16,690 nucleotides of DNA from Balneolales bacterium (GCA_007116685.1 SKIC01000127.1:1-16690); one strand, 5' to 3'. Numbered from the stretch's first letter, positions 6,997-15,030 are shown. Program-made: numbers and translations. The notes: a model not told the origin generated them from the letters alone.

Positions 6997-8601
6997 ATGT
7001 CTCAAACCGCTACAGCCGAAGCTGAAATTATCAAAGAAAGTCAATCCAGAAGAACTTTTGCCATTATCTCTCACCCCGATGCCGGTAAAACAACGCTGAC
7101 CGAAAAATTGCTCTTATATGGTGGAGCAATTCACGAAGCGGGCTCTATCAAACAACGAAAAGCGGCAAGGCACGCTGCCTCAGACTGGATGGCAATTGAG
7201 CAGGAACGCGGAATTTCGGTTTCTTCTTCCGTTTTGCGATTTGAAAAAGACGGAATTAAATACAACCTCTTAGATACTCCGGGACACAAAGATTTCTCCG
7301 AAGATACCTTCCGTACTTTGATTGCTGCTGATTCTGCCTTGATGGTTATTGACGTGGCTAAAGGAGTAGAGGAGCAAACCGAAAAACTATTCGAGGTTTG
7401 CAAAATGAGACGTACGCCGGTAATCACTTTTGTAAACAAGTGTGATCGTCCCGGTATGGAGCCACTGGAAGTGATGAGTAATGTTGAAAACAAATTGGGC
7501 ATCACGACTATACCTGCAACCTGGCCGTTGGGCTACGGTAACGATTTTCAAGGTGTATATGATTTGATTGGCAAAGAACTCCATCTGTATTCCAAATCAA
7601 AACACGGTGCGCAAAAAGCTGAAGCTGAAATCCTCAGTTTGGAAGAAGGATTGGCAAAAGCGCGTCTAAGTCAGGCTGCAAAAGATGATTTTCTGGAAGA
7701 AGTTATGCTTCTCGAAGATGAATTCGAAAATATGGACAAAGACGGATTTATGGTTGGCGAGAAAACTCCCGTTTTCTTTGGCTCTGCGCTTAACAACTAC
7801 GGTTTGGATATTTTCCTCAAATATTATGCTGAGTTAGCACTTCCGCCTCAATCATACACGGATACCGAAAATACCGATATTAACATTGACGGCCCTTTTT
7901 CCGGATTTGTTTTCAAAATGCAAGCCAACATGAATCCCGACCACAGAGATTGTACCGCTTTTGTTCGTGTGGCTTCCGGAGTATTCAAGCGCGGCATGGA
8001 AGTAACGCTAAGTACAACCGGAAAAAAAATACGGATGTCAACCCCGCACAGTTTGATGGGTGATGAGCGAAATCTACTCGAAACGGCCTATCCCGGCGAT
8101 ATCGTGGCCTTATTTAATCCCGGAGATTTTCGAATTGGTTCCACCCTTCATGCCGGCAAAAACATCCATTATGATGTAATTCCCCTCTTTATGCCGGAGC
8201 ATTTTCGTAAGGTGACTTCTAAAGACCCATTCAAACGCAAACAATTGCGTCAGGGACTAAAACAACTTTCGGAAGAAGGTGTGGTAAACGTTTTTGAAGT
8301 GCCCAATGGTGTAGGAAATGAGTTATTGCTGGGAACCGTAGGGGTACTTCAGTTTGAAGTTGTGCAGCACAGAATGCAAGCAGAATACAACGTTGAAATG
8401 ATTATATCCCCTACCAATTATAATTGCGCAAGATGGTTGCCGGACGACAAAGCTCTGGTAGAAAAACTCGACAAAATGTACTCCACCAGCGTTACTCAGG
8501 ATATTGACGGAAATACCATCGTTCTTTTTGACAGCCAATACGCTCTTCAAATGGCTTCCAAAGATATTGGGGAAGACAATCTCTTAAAGTTCAAAAAATA
8601 A
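6997..8601 (+). CDS. prfC: Peptide chain release factor 3
   Basis: This 534-residue translational GTPase removes RF1/RF2 from the ribosome after peptide release; E. coli RF3 is 529 residues. The G1 motif HPDAGKTT is at 26-33, preceded by RRTFAIIS. Switch-region sequence IEQERGISVSSSV is the RF3 wording, which separates it from EF-G. G3 is DTPGH (93-97), G4 is NKCD (147-150), and GSAL marks G5. The C-terminal half contains FKRKQLRQGLKQLSEEGVV and GVLQFEVVQHRM, both typical of RF3 domain III. The ATG at 6997 yields the expected N-terminus, although no Shine-Dalgarno precedes it. It is the first gene of an operon with cutA (4-base gap) and a methyltransferase-like gene. All key GTPase residues appear intact. 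Confidence 0.97.
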   Translation: MSQTATAEAEIIKESQSRRTFAIISHPDAGKTTLTEKLLLYGGAIHEAGSIKQRKAARHAASDWMAIEQERGISVSSSVLRFEKDGIKYNLLDTPGHKDFSEDTFRTLIAADSALMVIDVAKGVEEQTEKLFEVCKMRRTPVITFVNKCDRPGMEPLEVMSNVENKLGITTIPATWPLGYGNDFQGVYDLIGKELHLYSKSKHGAQKAEAEILSLEEGLAKARLSQAAKDDFLEEVMLLEDEFENMDKDGFMVGEKTPVFFGSALNNYGLDIFLKYYAELALPPQSYTDTENTDINIDGPFSGFVFKMQANMNPDHRDCTAFVRVASGVFKRGMEVTLSTTGKKIRMSTPHSLMGDERNLLETAYPGDIVALFNPGDFRIGSTLHAGKNIHYDVIPLFMPEHFRKVTSKDPFKRKQLRQGLKQLSEEGVVNVFEVPNGVGNELLLGTVGVLQFEVVQHRMQAEYNVEMIISPTNYNCARWLPDDKALVEKLDKMYSTSVTQDIDGNTIVLFDSQYALQMASKDIGEDNLLKFKK

Positions 8602-8605
8602 GCTC

Positions 8606-8938
8606 ATGCAACCCGATTCAGCCATTTTTTGTTATATAACCTGCTCTTCTGTAGATGAGGCAAAAAACATTGCATCCAAAATGGTTGAGCAACGATTGGC
8701 TGCCTGTGGAAATATTTTACCGGGTATGATTTCGGTCTATCAGTGGAAAGGAAAGATTGAGAACGACGACGAAGTTGTCTTGATTTTAAAAACTCAGAAA
8801 TCACTTTTCGAAAAACTGAAATCCAAAGTAATTGAGCTCCATAGTTACGAAACACCTTGTGTAATAAGTTGGGATATAGATCGCGGCAATAAAGAATATC
8901 TTGACTGGATTGCCGATGAAACCACTGGGAAATTATGA
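8606..8938 (+). CDS. cutA: CutA1 family divalent-cation tolerance protein
   Basis: This 110-residue protein matches the small trimeric CutA1 family, which has a ferredoxin-like fold and is linked to divalent metal tolerance, though its biochemical role is unsettled. Family features are ITCSSVDEA near the N-terminus with Cys13, VEQRLAACGNILPG (27-40), the central YQWKGKIENDDEV, and ELHSYETP (77-84), followed by a terminal YLDWI. Length is normal and nothing is missing. It starts four bases after prfC and overlaps the next gene by ATGA, so the three are translated from one message. There is no known functional tie between RF3 and CutA, so the grouping may be only an operon of convenience. Confidence 0.95.
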   Translation: MQPDSAIFCYITCSSVDEAKNIASKMVEQRLAACGNILPGMISVYQWKGKIENDDEVVLILKTQKSLFEKLKSKVIELHSYETPCVISWDIDRGNKEYLDWIADETTGKL

Positions 8939-9822
8939 CAGAAGGCTCTGAAATTCCCGGCAGATATAACGAAGATCTCGTTCAAATACTGAACCACAGA
9001 TTTGAGGATTACGATAGTATCAGCATTGCTGATTTGAATGCGGGTAATTTCAGCATGTTTCGGCGTTTGGCACCAAAAATCAGAGCTAATCAAGTTTGGC
9101 TTTTGGTGGATGATGATGAAGAAAGACTAACCTATCTGAGGGAGAGTTTACAGGCGTGGGCAGAACGGAATCATTGGCAGTTTTTCCCTGAGGAAGATGA
9201 ATATTTCGCAATCGTTGCCGGACGCTATACCTGGCGAGGAGGAATCAAACTCATCCCTAAAAAAGAATGGTTTACGCAACTTAATTTTTCCGGAATTCGC
9301 TTGCTGGTTTCTTCACGTTTTCTGGAATATCAAACAGAATACTGGCTTCGGGAGTTACTAACTCATTGCTCAGAACATGATACGGCCGTTTATTTCACAA
9401 ATTCCTACAGCGGGCAATTTCGCTGGATTCCATCAGATGTTAAAGATTCTACGATTTTAGCAGCATGGCACCGTTCGCGACGTAAAATGATTGGGGATAA
9501 CAATTCTATCCTGGCAGACCGAGCTCCCTATCATCTTTTACATGAAGCAAGCAAACTCGGCTATGAAACTTTTCTGAATAAATACCTCAAAAGCTTTGGG
9601 AAAAACGATGATGGTTTTATTCTGAAGCAGATTTCATTAATGGAAAGTGAAGTCAAAGCCGTAATTAAAGAAGACAGTTATAAAACTCTGGAGAGATGGA
9701 TTAGCCGCAAGAGATATACGGTAAGCGGTGGTGCCACTCGTATGGAAATGGGCTTGGCAGATGTGCTGGCTTTACCAACAAAAGAAGAAAAACCATCCGA
9801 ACCAGTTCCCCGGTTCGAATAG
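8935..9822 (+). CDS. Class I SAM-dependent methyltransferase-like protein with degenerate motif I
   Basis: This 295-residue soluble protein begins in an ATGA overlap with the cutA stop. IADLNAGNFSMFRRLAPKI (31-49) occupies the place of the glycine-rich SAM loop. QVWLLVDDD (53-61) gives the next strand with the acidic ribose-binding position, and MGLADVLALP (272-281) matches the closing strand wording (VGH-x-D-x-x-AxP) of a bacterial methyltransferase family I know from memory. The central GQFRWIPSDVKDSTILAAW also fits that family. However, the usual D-x-G-x-G-x-G loop reads D-L-N-A-G-N-F-S, so two of three glycines are replaced. It may bind SAM poorly or have another role. No substrate can be inferred from prfC and cutA upstream. 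Confidence 0.65.
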   Translation: MTEGSEIPGRYNEDLVQILNHRFEDYDSISIADLNAGNFSMFRRLAPKIRANQVWLLVDDDEERLTYLRESLQAWAERNHWQFFPEEDEYFAIVAGRYTWRGGIKLIPKKEWFTQLNFSGIRLLVSSRFLEYQTEYWLRELLTHCSEHDTAVYFTNSYSGQFRWIPSDVKDSTILAAWHRSRRKMIGDNNSILADRAPYHLLHEASKLGYETFLNKYLKSFGKNDDGFILKQISLMESEVKAVIKEDSYKTLERWISRKRYTVSGGATRMEMGLADVLALPTKEEKPSEPVPRFE

Positions 9823-9942
9823 TGAATCAGTGATCTTTTATTCCTTTACAGAATAAGCGTATTATAACTTGCTTTATAGATTGTCGGACACCACTGCTTT
9901 ACGGCTAGAACAGATACTTGGTTATACCCTAATTTTCTTTTT

Positions 9943-10704
9943 ATGAGCTTTTTCACCTTACTAAAGAAAAATCATGTCGCGACTTTGCAGTTTGACAGAG
10001 TCAAATCAGGCAACTCCGTGAATTTGGCTGTAATGGAGGAGTTAAATCAACTCATTACAACCTGCTATGATGATCAGGAAATTCGGGCTCTTATTATCAC
10101 GGGAACAGACCGGTTTTTTATTTCTGGGGGCGACCTCAAAGAATTTCACGACCTGACCAGCGAAGATGATGGCAAAATGATGGCCGTACAGATGCAGGAT
10201 ATCCTCTTACGCTTAGAATTTGCTCCGTTCTATACAATTGCAGCTGTTAATGGCTTGGCTTACGGCGGAGGTTGCGAAACGATGTTAGCCTGCGATTTTA
10301 TTGTAGCTGCTGATGATTCGGTTTTTGGATTTACGCAAGGCAAATTCTACCTCCCGCCGGGTTGGGGAGGTTTAACCCGATTAATTCACAAAGTTGGAAA
10401 AGCCAAAGCGCTGGAATGGCTGGGAAGACAAGCAGTAATCACTCCACCGGAAGCATTACAATCAGGTTTGGTAAATCATCTGTATCCGGCAGATTCCTTT
10501 TTAGCAGATGCTGAGAATTTTGCCTTAGAATTGACGAAAAATGATCGTGAATTCATTCAAAATCTTAAGCAACAAGCCGCAAATATCAGCCTTAAGGATA
10601 TGCAATCAACCATTGCTGCAGAGACAACGGCTTTTGCAAAATTCTGGGCTCATGATGAGCATTTAAAAAGAGTGCAGAACTTTTTATCCCGCCGAGGCTC
10701 CTGA
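9943..10704 (+). CDS. Enoyl-CoA hydratase/isomerase (crotonase) family protein
   Basis: This is a 253-residue crotonase-fold protein acting on CoA thioesters in the cytoplasm. The first oxyanion-hole segment is FFISGGDLKEF (58-68) and the second is NGLAYGGGCE (103-112). Where crotonase has its first catalytic glutamate (the FGxPE segment), this protein reads FGFTQ with Gln132. The second glutamate (Glu158 in ALEW) is kept. The PPGWGG turn (138-143) resembles the PGWGG of ethylmalonyl-CoA decarboxylase ECHDC1 more than the PGxGGTQR of true hydratases. It could therefore be a decarboxylase or another branch rather than a hydratase. It is preceded by 120 bases without a gene and its last 21 bases overlap the convergent HtrA-like gene. 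Family call is secure; reaction is not. Confidence 0.88.
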   Translation: MSFFTLLKKNHVATLQFDRVKSGNSVNLAVMEELNQLITTCYDDQEIRALIITGTDRFFISGGDLKEFHDLTSEDDGKMMAVQMQDILLRLEFAPFYTIAAVNGLAYGGGCETMLACDFIVAADDSVFGFTQGKFYLPPGWGGLTRLIHKVGKAKALEWLGRQAVITPPEALQSGLVNHLYPADSFLADAENFALELTKNDREFIQNLKQQAANISLKDMQSTIAAETTAFAKFWAHDEHLKRVQNFLSRRGS

Positions 10705-11880
10705 AGTAGATTTTTCGACTCTTTTTCTGAGCATCATCTCCGTTTCGTAGCGTTGCCCATTCCGTAAGATTTGAAGATGCATGATATCGCCTTCATCGTA
10801 CTCCCGAAAAAGCGCCCAGGCGTGTGTTTCTCCATGCACCATTTCCCGACCAATGCTCATAATGATATCGCCCGGCAAAATGCCACTTTCAAAAGCCGGT
10901 CCATCTCTATTCACACTCACAACCAATAATCCCTGCATACTTTCGAGTCGGTAACGGCGTACCAAATTATAATCAATGGAAACAATTTCGAATCCGGGAT
11001 CATAATCGAGAGTGATTTCTTCATCCAAAACCAGCTTATTCAGAATTTTTACTACTCTGTTACTCGGAATGGCAAAACCCAATCCAACGGCCTCTCTTCC
11101 CGAACTGCCGGCATATACAAAGGTATTTACTCCAATAACTTGTCCGTTAGCGTTTACCAGAGGTCCACCGGAATTGCCTCTGTTAATGGCAGCATCCGTT
11201 TGAATCATATTCAAATAAACACGTGGGTCTCTGGGGTCGGGACGAAAATTACGCTGTACGCCACTCACAACCCCAACCGTTACCGTTGGCTGTCCATCCG
11301 AAAACAATCCAAATGGATTACCAAGAGCAATAGCCCACTCTCCGACTAAAACTTCATCAGAATTCCCAAATTCTACGAATTGAAAAGTGGTATCGGCATC
11401 AATTTTTAATAAGGCCAAATCTGTGTACGGGTCTGCGTCGATTAGTTTGGCATGATACATGGTTCCATCGTTCATCGTTACCTGAATACTACTCGCACGT
11501 TTTCCGCTCAAATGCTCATTTGTCACCACATAACCATCATCAGAAATCAAAAATCCTGATCCTAAAAACTGATGCTCTCTTTGGGAATGAGGATTAAAGT
11601 AAAAACCAAAGTACGGATCAAATTCAACCTGAATACTTTCTTCTATTTCCGTGACAGTAATTCCGACTACGGCGCTACTCACATTTTGGACAGCTCTTGT
11701 GATGGCATTTTGCCTGTCTACTGTGATTTCCTTTTGCTTTTCCTCTTCTGATCCTGGGTGAATATAAAAAACATTGCTTGTATTAGTTTCCAGATAGGGA
11801 AGGTTAAACTCAGTGCCCTGCTCACAACCTGAGAGAAAAAAGAAATATGCTGCAAAAAGTAGTATCGATTTACGAGCCAA
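10684..11880 (-). CDS. HtrA/DegP-like trypsin-type serine protease with one PDZ domain, predicted lipoprotein
   Basis: This 398-residue envelope protease probably handles misfolded proteins. The signal peptide ends in lipobox LSGC, so Cys19 would be lipidated and the enzyme membrane-anchored. The catalytic triad is intact: His123 in VVTNEHL, Asp154 in YTDLALLKI and Ser237 in GNSGGP. A single PDZ domain spans about 315-385 (GLLVVSVNRDGPAFESGILP onward). The start is TTG: it gives the signal peptide, an AGGCGG sequence lies six bases upstream (11892-11887), and no in-frame ATG exists between the upstream stop and the signal peptide. It follows the NrnA-like gene by 16 bases. Its 3' end overlaps the crotonase-family gene by 21 bases on the opposite strand. 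One PDZ fits DegS-like or lipoprotein HtrA forms rather than DegP with two. Confidence 0.92.
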   Translation of the reverse strand: MARKSILLFAAYFFFLSGCEQGTEFNLPYLETNTSNVFYIHPGSEEEKQKEITVDRQNAITRAVQNVSSAVVGITVTEIEESIQVEFDPYFGFYFNPHSQREHQFLGSGFLISDDGYVVTNEHLSGKRASSIQVTMNDGTMYHAKLIDADPYTDLALLKIDADTTFQFVEFGNSDEVLVGEWAIALGNPFGLFSDGQPTVTVGVVSGVQRNFRPDPRDPRVYLNMIQTDAAINRGNSGGPLVNANGQVIGVNTFVYAGSSGREAVGLGFAIPSNRVVKILNKLVLDEEITLDYDPGFEIVSIDYNLVRRYRLESMQGLLVVSVNRDGPAFESGILPGDIIMSIGREMVHGETHAWALFREYDEGDIMHLQILRNGQRYETEMMLRKRVEKSTSGASAG

Positions 11881-11886
11881 AATTAT

Positions 11887-11892
11887 CCGCCT
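11887..11892 (-). promoter_or_regulatory. Shine-Dalgarno sequence supporting the TTG start of the HtrA-like gene
   Basis: On the minus strand AGGCGG lies six bases before the TTG at 11880. This stands out because most starts in the window have no such match, and it compensates for the weak start codon. Confidence 0.55.
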
Positions 11893-11896
11893 GATA

Positions 11897-12859
11897 TTAA
11901 AACGTTATGGTTTCAACGATATCTTTAACGGCCTCCTCAAGGTTCCCATTGTGCCAGGCACCCGCCGCTTTTTTGTGCCCACCACCACCAAACTTTCTGG
12001 CCACTACATTTACATCTACGGTATCTGTTTTGGAGCGAAGGCTGAGTTTTACCTTTTCATCACGTTCGTACAGCAAAACCGCAGTTTCCACACTTGCCAA
12101 GCTGAGTGCAAAAGCAATGATGCCATCAAGGTCATCATAAGTGCATCCCGTTTTTACTAAAGATGATTCTGGAATAGCAAGAGTAGCAAGTTTGCCACCG
12201 TGGTAAACTTCCAGCTTGGCCAAAGCCTCACTAATTAATTTGAGGTGATGCAGTTCTTTATTGTCATAGACTTTTTGGTGAATTACATCAGGCGAAAAAT
12301 TTCCCCGGCGTAATAAATCTGCAATAGCCTCATGCACCTGAGGAGTGACGCTGTCGAAGCGAAAAGAGCCTGTGTCCGTCATCATACCAGTGTAAAGAGC
12401 TTGCGCAACACCTTTATCTATGTAATGCAGAAGCGCACTTTGTAAGTAAATTCTATACACCATTTCAGCAGTTGAACTTGCTGTGGGATCAGAAAACCCA
12501 ACTTCATAAATATCCAAAGGCTCAGGATGATGATCAACCATGTACAATGGTTTTCCGGATTCGATAATTAAATCAGCGTAGCCACCGAATCTTTTAGGGT
12601 CATTTCCATCCACTAGGATAATCGCATCGCAGCTTTCTATATAGTCTTTGTCGGGCTTTTCTATGGGAAAAATTTCTTCTAAAAATTTCAAATTCTCCGG
12701 TAGAGCGTCATCATTAAATGCTCTAACCTCAAGACCTTGTTTTTGCAACCATAATGCCAATCCAATTTGCGAACCAATAGCATCCCCATCGGGCCTTACG
12801 TGTGAAAAAATGCAAACCTGCTTGTGTTTTCTAACTTCGGAAATGAATTCCTGAATCAT
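11897..12859 (-). CDS. nrnA: DHH/DHHA1 phosphoesterase, NrnA-like (oligoribonuclease / pAp phosphatase)
   Basis: This 320-residue protein has the DHH family layout. HVRPDGDAIGS (20-30) supplies the first metal ligands, Asp84 lies in VDGND, the namesake VDHHPEP has Asp109-His110-His111, and Asp162 is in MTDTGSFRF. The C-terminal DHHA1 domain carries GGGGHKKAAG (291-300), which binds substrate. Members degrade very short RNAs (nanoRNA) and in many cases dephosphorylate 3'-phosphoadenosine 5'-phosphate; length and motifs fit NrnA and not RecJ, which is longer. It is the first gene of a minus-strand operon with the HtrA-like protease (16-base gap) and is divergent from the thiamine diphosphokinase gene across 72 bases. 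All metal-binding positions are present. Which of the two activities dominates cannot be told here. Confidence 0.92.
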   Translation of the reverse strand: MIQEFISEVRKHKQVCIFSHVRPDGDAIGSQIGLALWLQKQGLEVRAFNDDALPENLKFLEEIFPIEKPDKDYIESCDAIILVDGNDPKRFGGYADLIIESGKPLYMVDHHPEPLDIYEVGFSDPTASSTAEMVYRIYLQSALLHYIDKGVAQALYTGMMTDTGSFRFDSVTPQVHEAIADLLRRGNFSPDVIHQKVYDNKELHHLKLISEALAKLEVYHGGKLATLAIPESSLVKTGCTYDDLDGIIAFALSLASVETAVLLYERDEKVKLSLRSKTDTVDVNVVARKFGGGGHKKAAGAWHNGNLEEAVKDIVETITF

Positions 12860-12866
12860 ATTTCGA

Positions 12867-12908
12867 TTATCTTATTTCGTAATTTCTTTATTATTGCCTT
12901 TAAGATAA
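12867..12908. repeat. Inverted repeat in the nrnA / thiN divergent spacer
   Basis: TTATCTTA (12867-12874) and its exact complement TAAGATAA (12901-12908) are 26 bases apart in the 72-base spacer. Each copy sits close to the start of one gene. They could be half-sites of an operator or two -10-like elements, but 8-base AT-rich matches arise by chance fairly easily. Confidence 0.3.
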
Positions 12909-12931
12909 GAGTAATTCCACTTTGATATCCC

Positions 12932-13561
12932 ATGTCCCCAAAAACGCTGATATATTGTAACGGAGAACCTCTCAAAAATCAGGTTTTTCAACACTTTAAA
13001 AACCTCTACAGCTTTTTTATTGGCGCTGATGGAGGGACTAATAGTTTATTAATACACAAAGTTCTTCCATCTGTTATCATTGGAGATATGGATAGTTATC
13101 AAGCGCCAGCAAGTTTGCAGCATTTGGTGCAAAAAAATCCTGATCAGGAGACCAATGATTTAGAAAAAGCACTCAATTACTGCCTTTTGAATAAAATTAC
13201 GGATGTTGATATTACTGGTGCTACCGGTTTTCGAATTGATCATACACTTAAAAATTTATCTGTAATGGTTCAATTTGAGAATCAATTTGAAAACCTGCGA
13301 TTGATAGACAATTTTGGTGTACACTGGCTGGCAAGAGAAAAAGAAGTAATGGAAACCAAACCCGGACAAGTCATTTCTTTAAGTGCTTTAAGCGGCACTG
13401 TGGCGGGAATTTCTACCGAAGGTTTAAAATATTCTCTAAATAATGAAAGCCTTAAAGTTGGGAAAAGAGATGGGTCTTCAAACCAAGCTATTGGGAGCCA
13501 AGTAGTCACCAGTCATAAAAAGGGAAATTTACTGATAAGTCTGCAACATCCGTTTTTGTGA
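12932..13561 (+). CDS. thiN: Thiamine diphosphokinase (thiamine pyrophosphokinase)
   Basis: This 209-residue enzyme transfers pyrophosphate from ATP to thiamine, giving the cofactor thiamine diphosphate in the cytoplasm. Family motifs appear in order: GADGGTNSL (31-39), IGDMDS (50-55), DQETNDLEKAL (71-81) with the conserved Thr-x-Asp-x-Glu spacing, and GATGFRIDHTLKN (96-108), which holds the substrate-binding Arg-x-Asp-His. The C-terminal half contains PGQVISLSALSG and a later SNQA, as expected for the thiamine-binding domain. Length is usual. It is divergent from the nrnA-like gene and 104 bases upstream of ahcY on the same strand. No TPP riboswitch is visible in the short leader, which fits a salvage kinase expressed constitutively. 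Confidence 0.92.
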   Translation: MSPKTLIYCNGEPLKNQVFQHFKNLYSFFIGADGGTNSLLIHKVLPSVIIGDMDSYQAPASLQHLVQKNPDQETNDLEKALNYCLLNKITDVDITGATGFRIDHTLKNLSVMVQFENQFENLRLIDNFGVHWLAREKEVMETKPGQVISLSALSGTVAGISTEGLKYSLNNESLKVGKRDGSSNQAIGSQVVTSHKKGNLLISLQHPFL

Positions 13562-13632
13562 ACCTTCGCAAGTGATTTCTTGTTTGTTTGATTGAATTGA
13601 TGCAGAGCAATTAAAGCATTATTTTAAAAGAC

Positions 13633-13642
13633 TATAATTTAG
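13633..13642 (+). promoter_or_regulatory. Candidate -10 element for ahcY
   Basis: A perfect TATAAT (13633-13638) lies 27 bases before the ahcY ATG and continues as TATAATTTAG. The inner TAATTTAG differs by one base from the Bacteroidota-type TAnnTTTG box. No convincing -35 partner is seen, so the call is tentative. Confidence 0.3.
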
Positions 13643-13665
13643 AATTTTAACAGCCAGATTATTTT

Positions 13666-14967
13666 ATGGAAGTCACCGAAAAAAAATTACCCTACAAAGT
13701 TAAGAATATTGAACTCGCAGACTGGGGTAGAAAAGAAATTAAACTCGCAGAAGCCGAAATGCCCGGCCTTATGGCGCTTCGTGAGGAGTTTGGACCTATC
13801 AAGCCTTTAAAAGGTGCTCGCATTGCGGGATGTTTACACATGACGGTTCAAACTGCTGTACTTATTGAAACACTTGTTGAGCTCGGCGCAGATGTACAAT
13901 GGAGCTCTTGTAATATTTACTCCACTCAGGATGAAGCTGCCGCTGCCATCGCTGCTGCCGGAATTCCTGTATACGCCTGGAAAGGAATGACAGAGGAAGA
14001 ATACGAGTGGTGCATTGAACAAACTCTATTATTCTCAGATGGTCAGCCATTGAACATGATTCTTGATGACGGTGGCGATCTTACAAACGTAGTTTTGGAT
14101 AACCACCCTGAGTTGGCTGAAGGAATTCGTGGAATTTCTGAAGAAACCACAACCGGCGTAATGCGTCTGTATGAGAGAATGAAAAATGGCACACTAAGCA
14201 TCCCGGCCATTAACGTGAACGACTCTGTTACCAAGTCCAAGTTTGATAATAAATACGGTTGTAAGGAATCTTGCGTAGATGCGATTCGCCGTGCTACTGA
14301 CGTAATGATGGCAGGTAAAGTTGCCGTTGTAGCCGGTTATGGCGACGTTGGTAAAGGTTCTGCCGCTTCCCTAAGAGGTGCCGGTGCTCGTGTTATCGTA
14401 ACTGAAATTGATCCAATTTGTGCGCTTCAAGCCGCTATGGATGGTTACGAAGTTAAGAAAATGATCGATGCTGTTGCTGAGGCTGATATTATCGTTACCG
14501 CTACCGGTAATAAAGACATCATCCGTGCTGAGCATTATGAAAGAATGAAAGACAAAGTAATTGTCGGAAACATCGGTCACTTCGATAACGAAATCGATGT
14601 TAAGTGGCTCAAGGAAAATGCTAAAGAAGATAACATCAAGCCTCAGGTAGATATTTTTGAGTTCGAAGATGGCAGAGAACTAATTCTTCTCTCTCAAGGT
14701 CGTTTGATGAATCTCGGAAACGCTACAGGACACCCAAGTTTTGTAATGAGCAACAGTTTCACAAATCAAACACTTGCTCAAATGGCACTTTGGAAAGAAG
14801 ACTTCACAGTAGATGTACATGTCCTGCCAAAGCATCTTGATGAAAAAGTGGCTCGTTTACACCTTTCAAAAATTGGTGTGGAGTTAGAAGACCTCACTCA
14901 AGATCAGGCAGAATACATCGGTGTTCCAGTTGAAGGTCCTTACAAACCGGAGCATTACAGATACTAA
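13666..14967 (+). CDS. ahcY: Adenosylhomocysteinase (S-adenosyl-L-homocysteine hydrolase)
   Basis: This 433-residue NAD-dependent enzyme splits S-adenosylhomocysteine to adenosine and homocysteine and clears the product of methyl transfer. His58 is in GCLHMT, SCNIYSTQDEAAAA spans 81-94, and ILDDGGD is at 132-138. The catalytic Lys190 and Asp194 are in VTKSKFDN, with Cys199 after KYG. The NAD fold shows GYGDVGKG (224-231), and the C-terminus ends in the conserved YKPEHYRY. The length matches the short form (human 432) without the roughly 40-residue insertion found in some bacteria and plants. An ATG with an A/T-rich leader and no Shine-Dalgarno starts it. No SAH or SAM riboswitch is evident in the 104-base gap. 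It ends at a strong terminator and looks monocistronic. Confidence 0.98.
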   Translation: MEVTEKKLPYKVKNIELADWGRKEIKLAEAEMPGLMALREEFGPIKPLKGARIAGCLHMTVQTAVLIETLVELGADVQWSSCNIYSTQDEAAAAIAAAGIPVYAWKGMTEEEYEWCIEQTLLFSDGQPLNMILDDGGDLTNVVLDNHPELAEGIRGISEETTTGVMRLYERMKNGTLSIPAINVNDSVTKSKFDNKYGCKESCVDAIRRATDVMMAGKVAVVAGYGDVGKGSAASLRGAGARVIVTEIDPICALQAAMDGYEVKKMIDAVAEADIIVTATGNKDIIRAEHYERMKDKVIVGNIGHFDNEIDVKWLKENAKEDNIKPQVDIFEFEDGRELILLSQGRLMNLGNATGHPSFVMSNSFTNQTLAQMALWKEDFTVDVHVLPKHLDEKVARLHLSKIGVELEDLTQDQAEYIGVPVEGPYKPEHYRY

Positions 14968-14995
14968 TCATATTTTAGTTTCTAATTTTATTCTC

Positions 14996-15030
14996 AAAAG
15001 CCACTGTATCCCAGTGGCTTTTGTTTTTTT
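14996..15030 (+). terminator. Intrinsic terminator of ahcY
   Basis: AAAAGCCACTG (14996-15006) pairs perfectly over 11 bases with CAGTGGCTTTT (15012-15022) around a five-base loop. The T tract TTTTGTTTTTTT (15019-15030) closes it. It lies about 30 bases after the ahcY stop codon. Confidence 0.93.

Noticed and set aside
9793..9818. Hairpin CGAACC/GGTTCG at the end of the methyltransferase-like gene, considered as a terminator
   Set aside because: The stem is only six bases, lies inside the coding region and is not followed by a T tract.
9806..9830. GGTTCGAATAG near the end of the methyltransferase-like gene, resembling a tRNA T-loop
   Set aside because: The flanking bases do not form a T stem and no anticodon or acceptor arms can be built around it; the motif is explained by the coding sequence.
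9823..9942. Promoter boxes before the crotonase-family gene (TTTACA at 9845, TATAAC at 9863)
   Set aside because: The spacing is only 12 bases, and no alternative pairing with normal spacing was found.
13562..13665. Possible SAH or SAM riboswitch before ahcY
   Set aside because: The gap is only 104 bases, AT-rich, and shows no paired conserved helices of those riboswitch classes.
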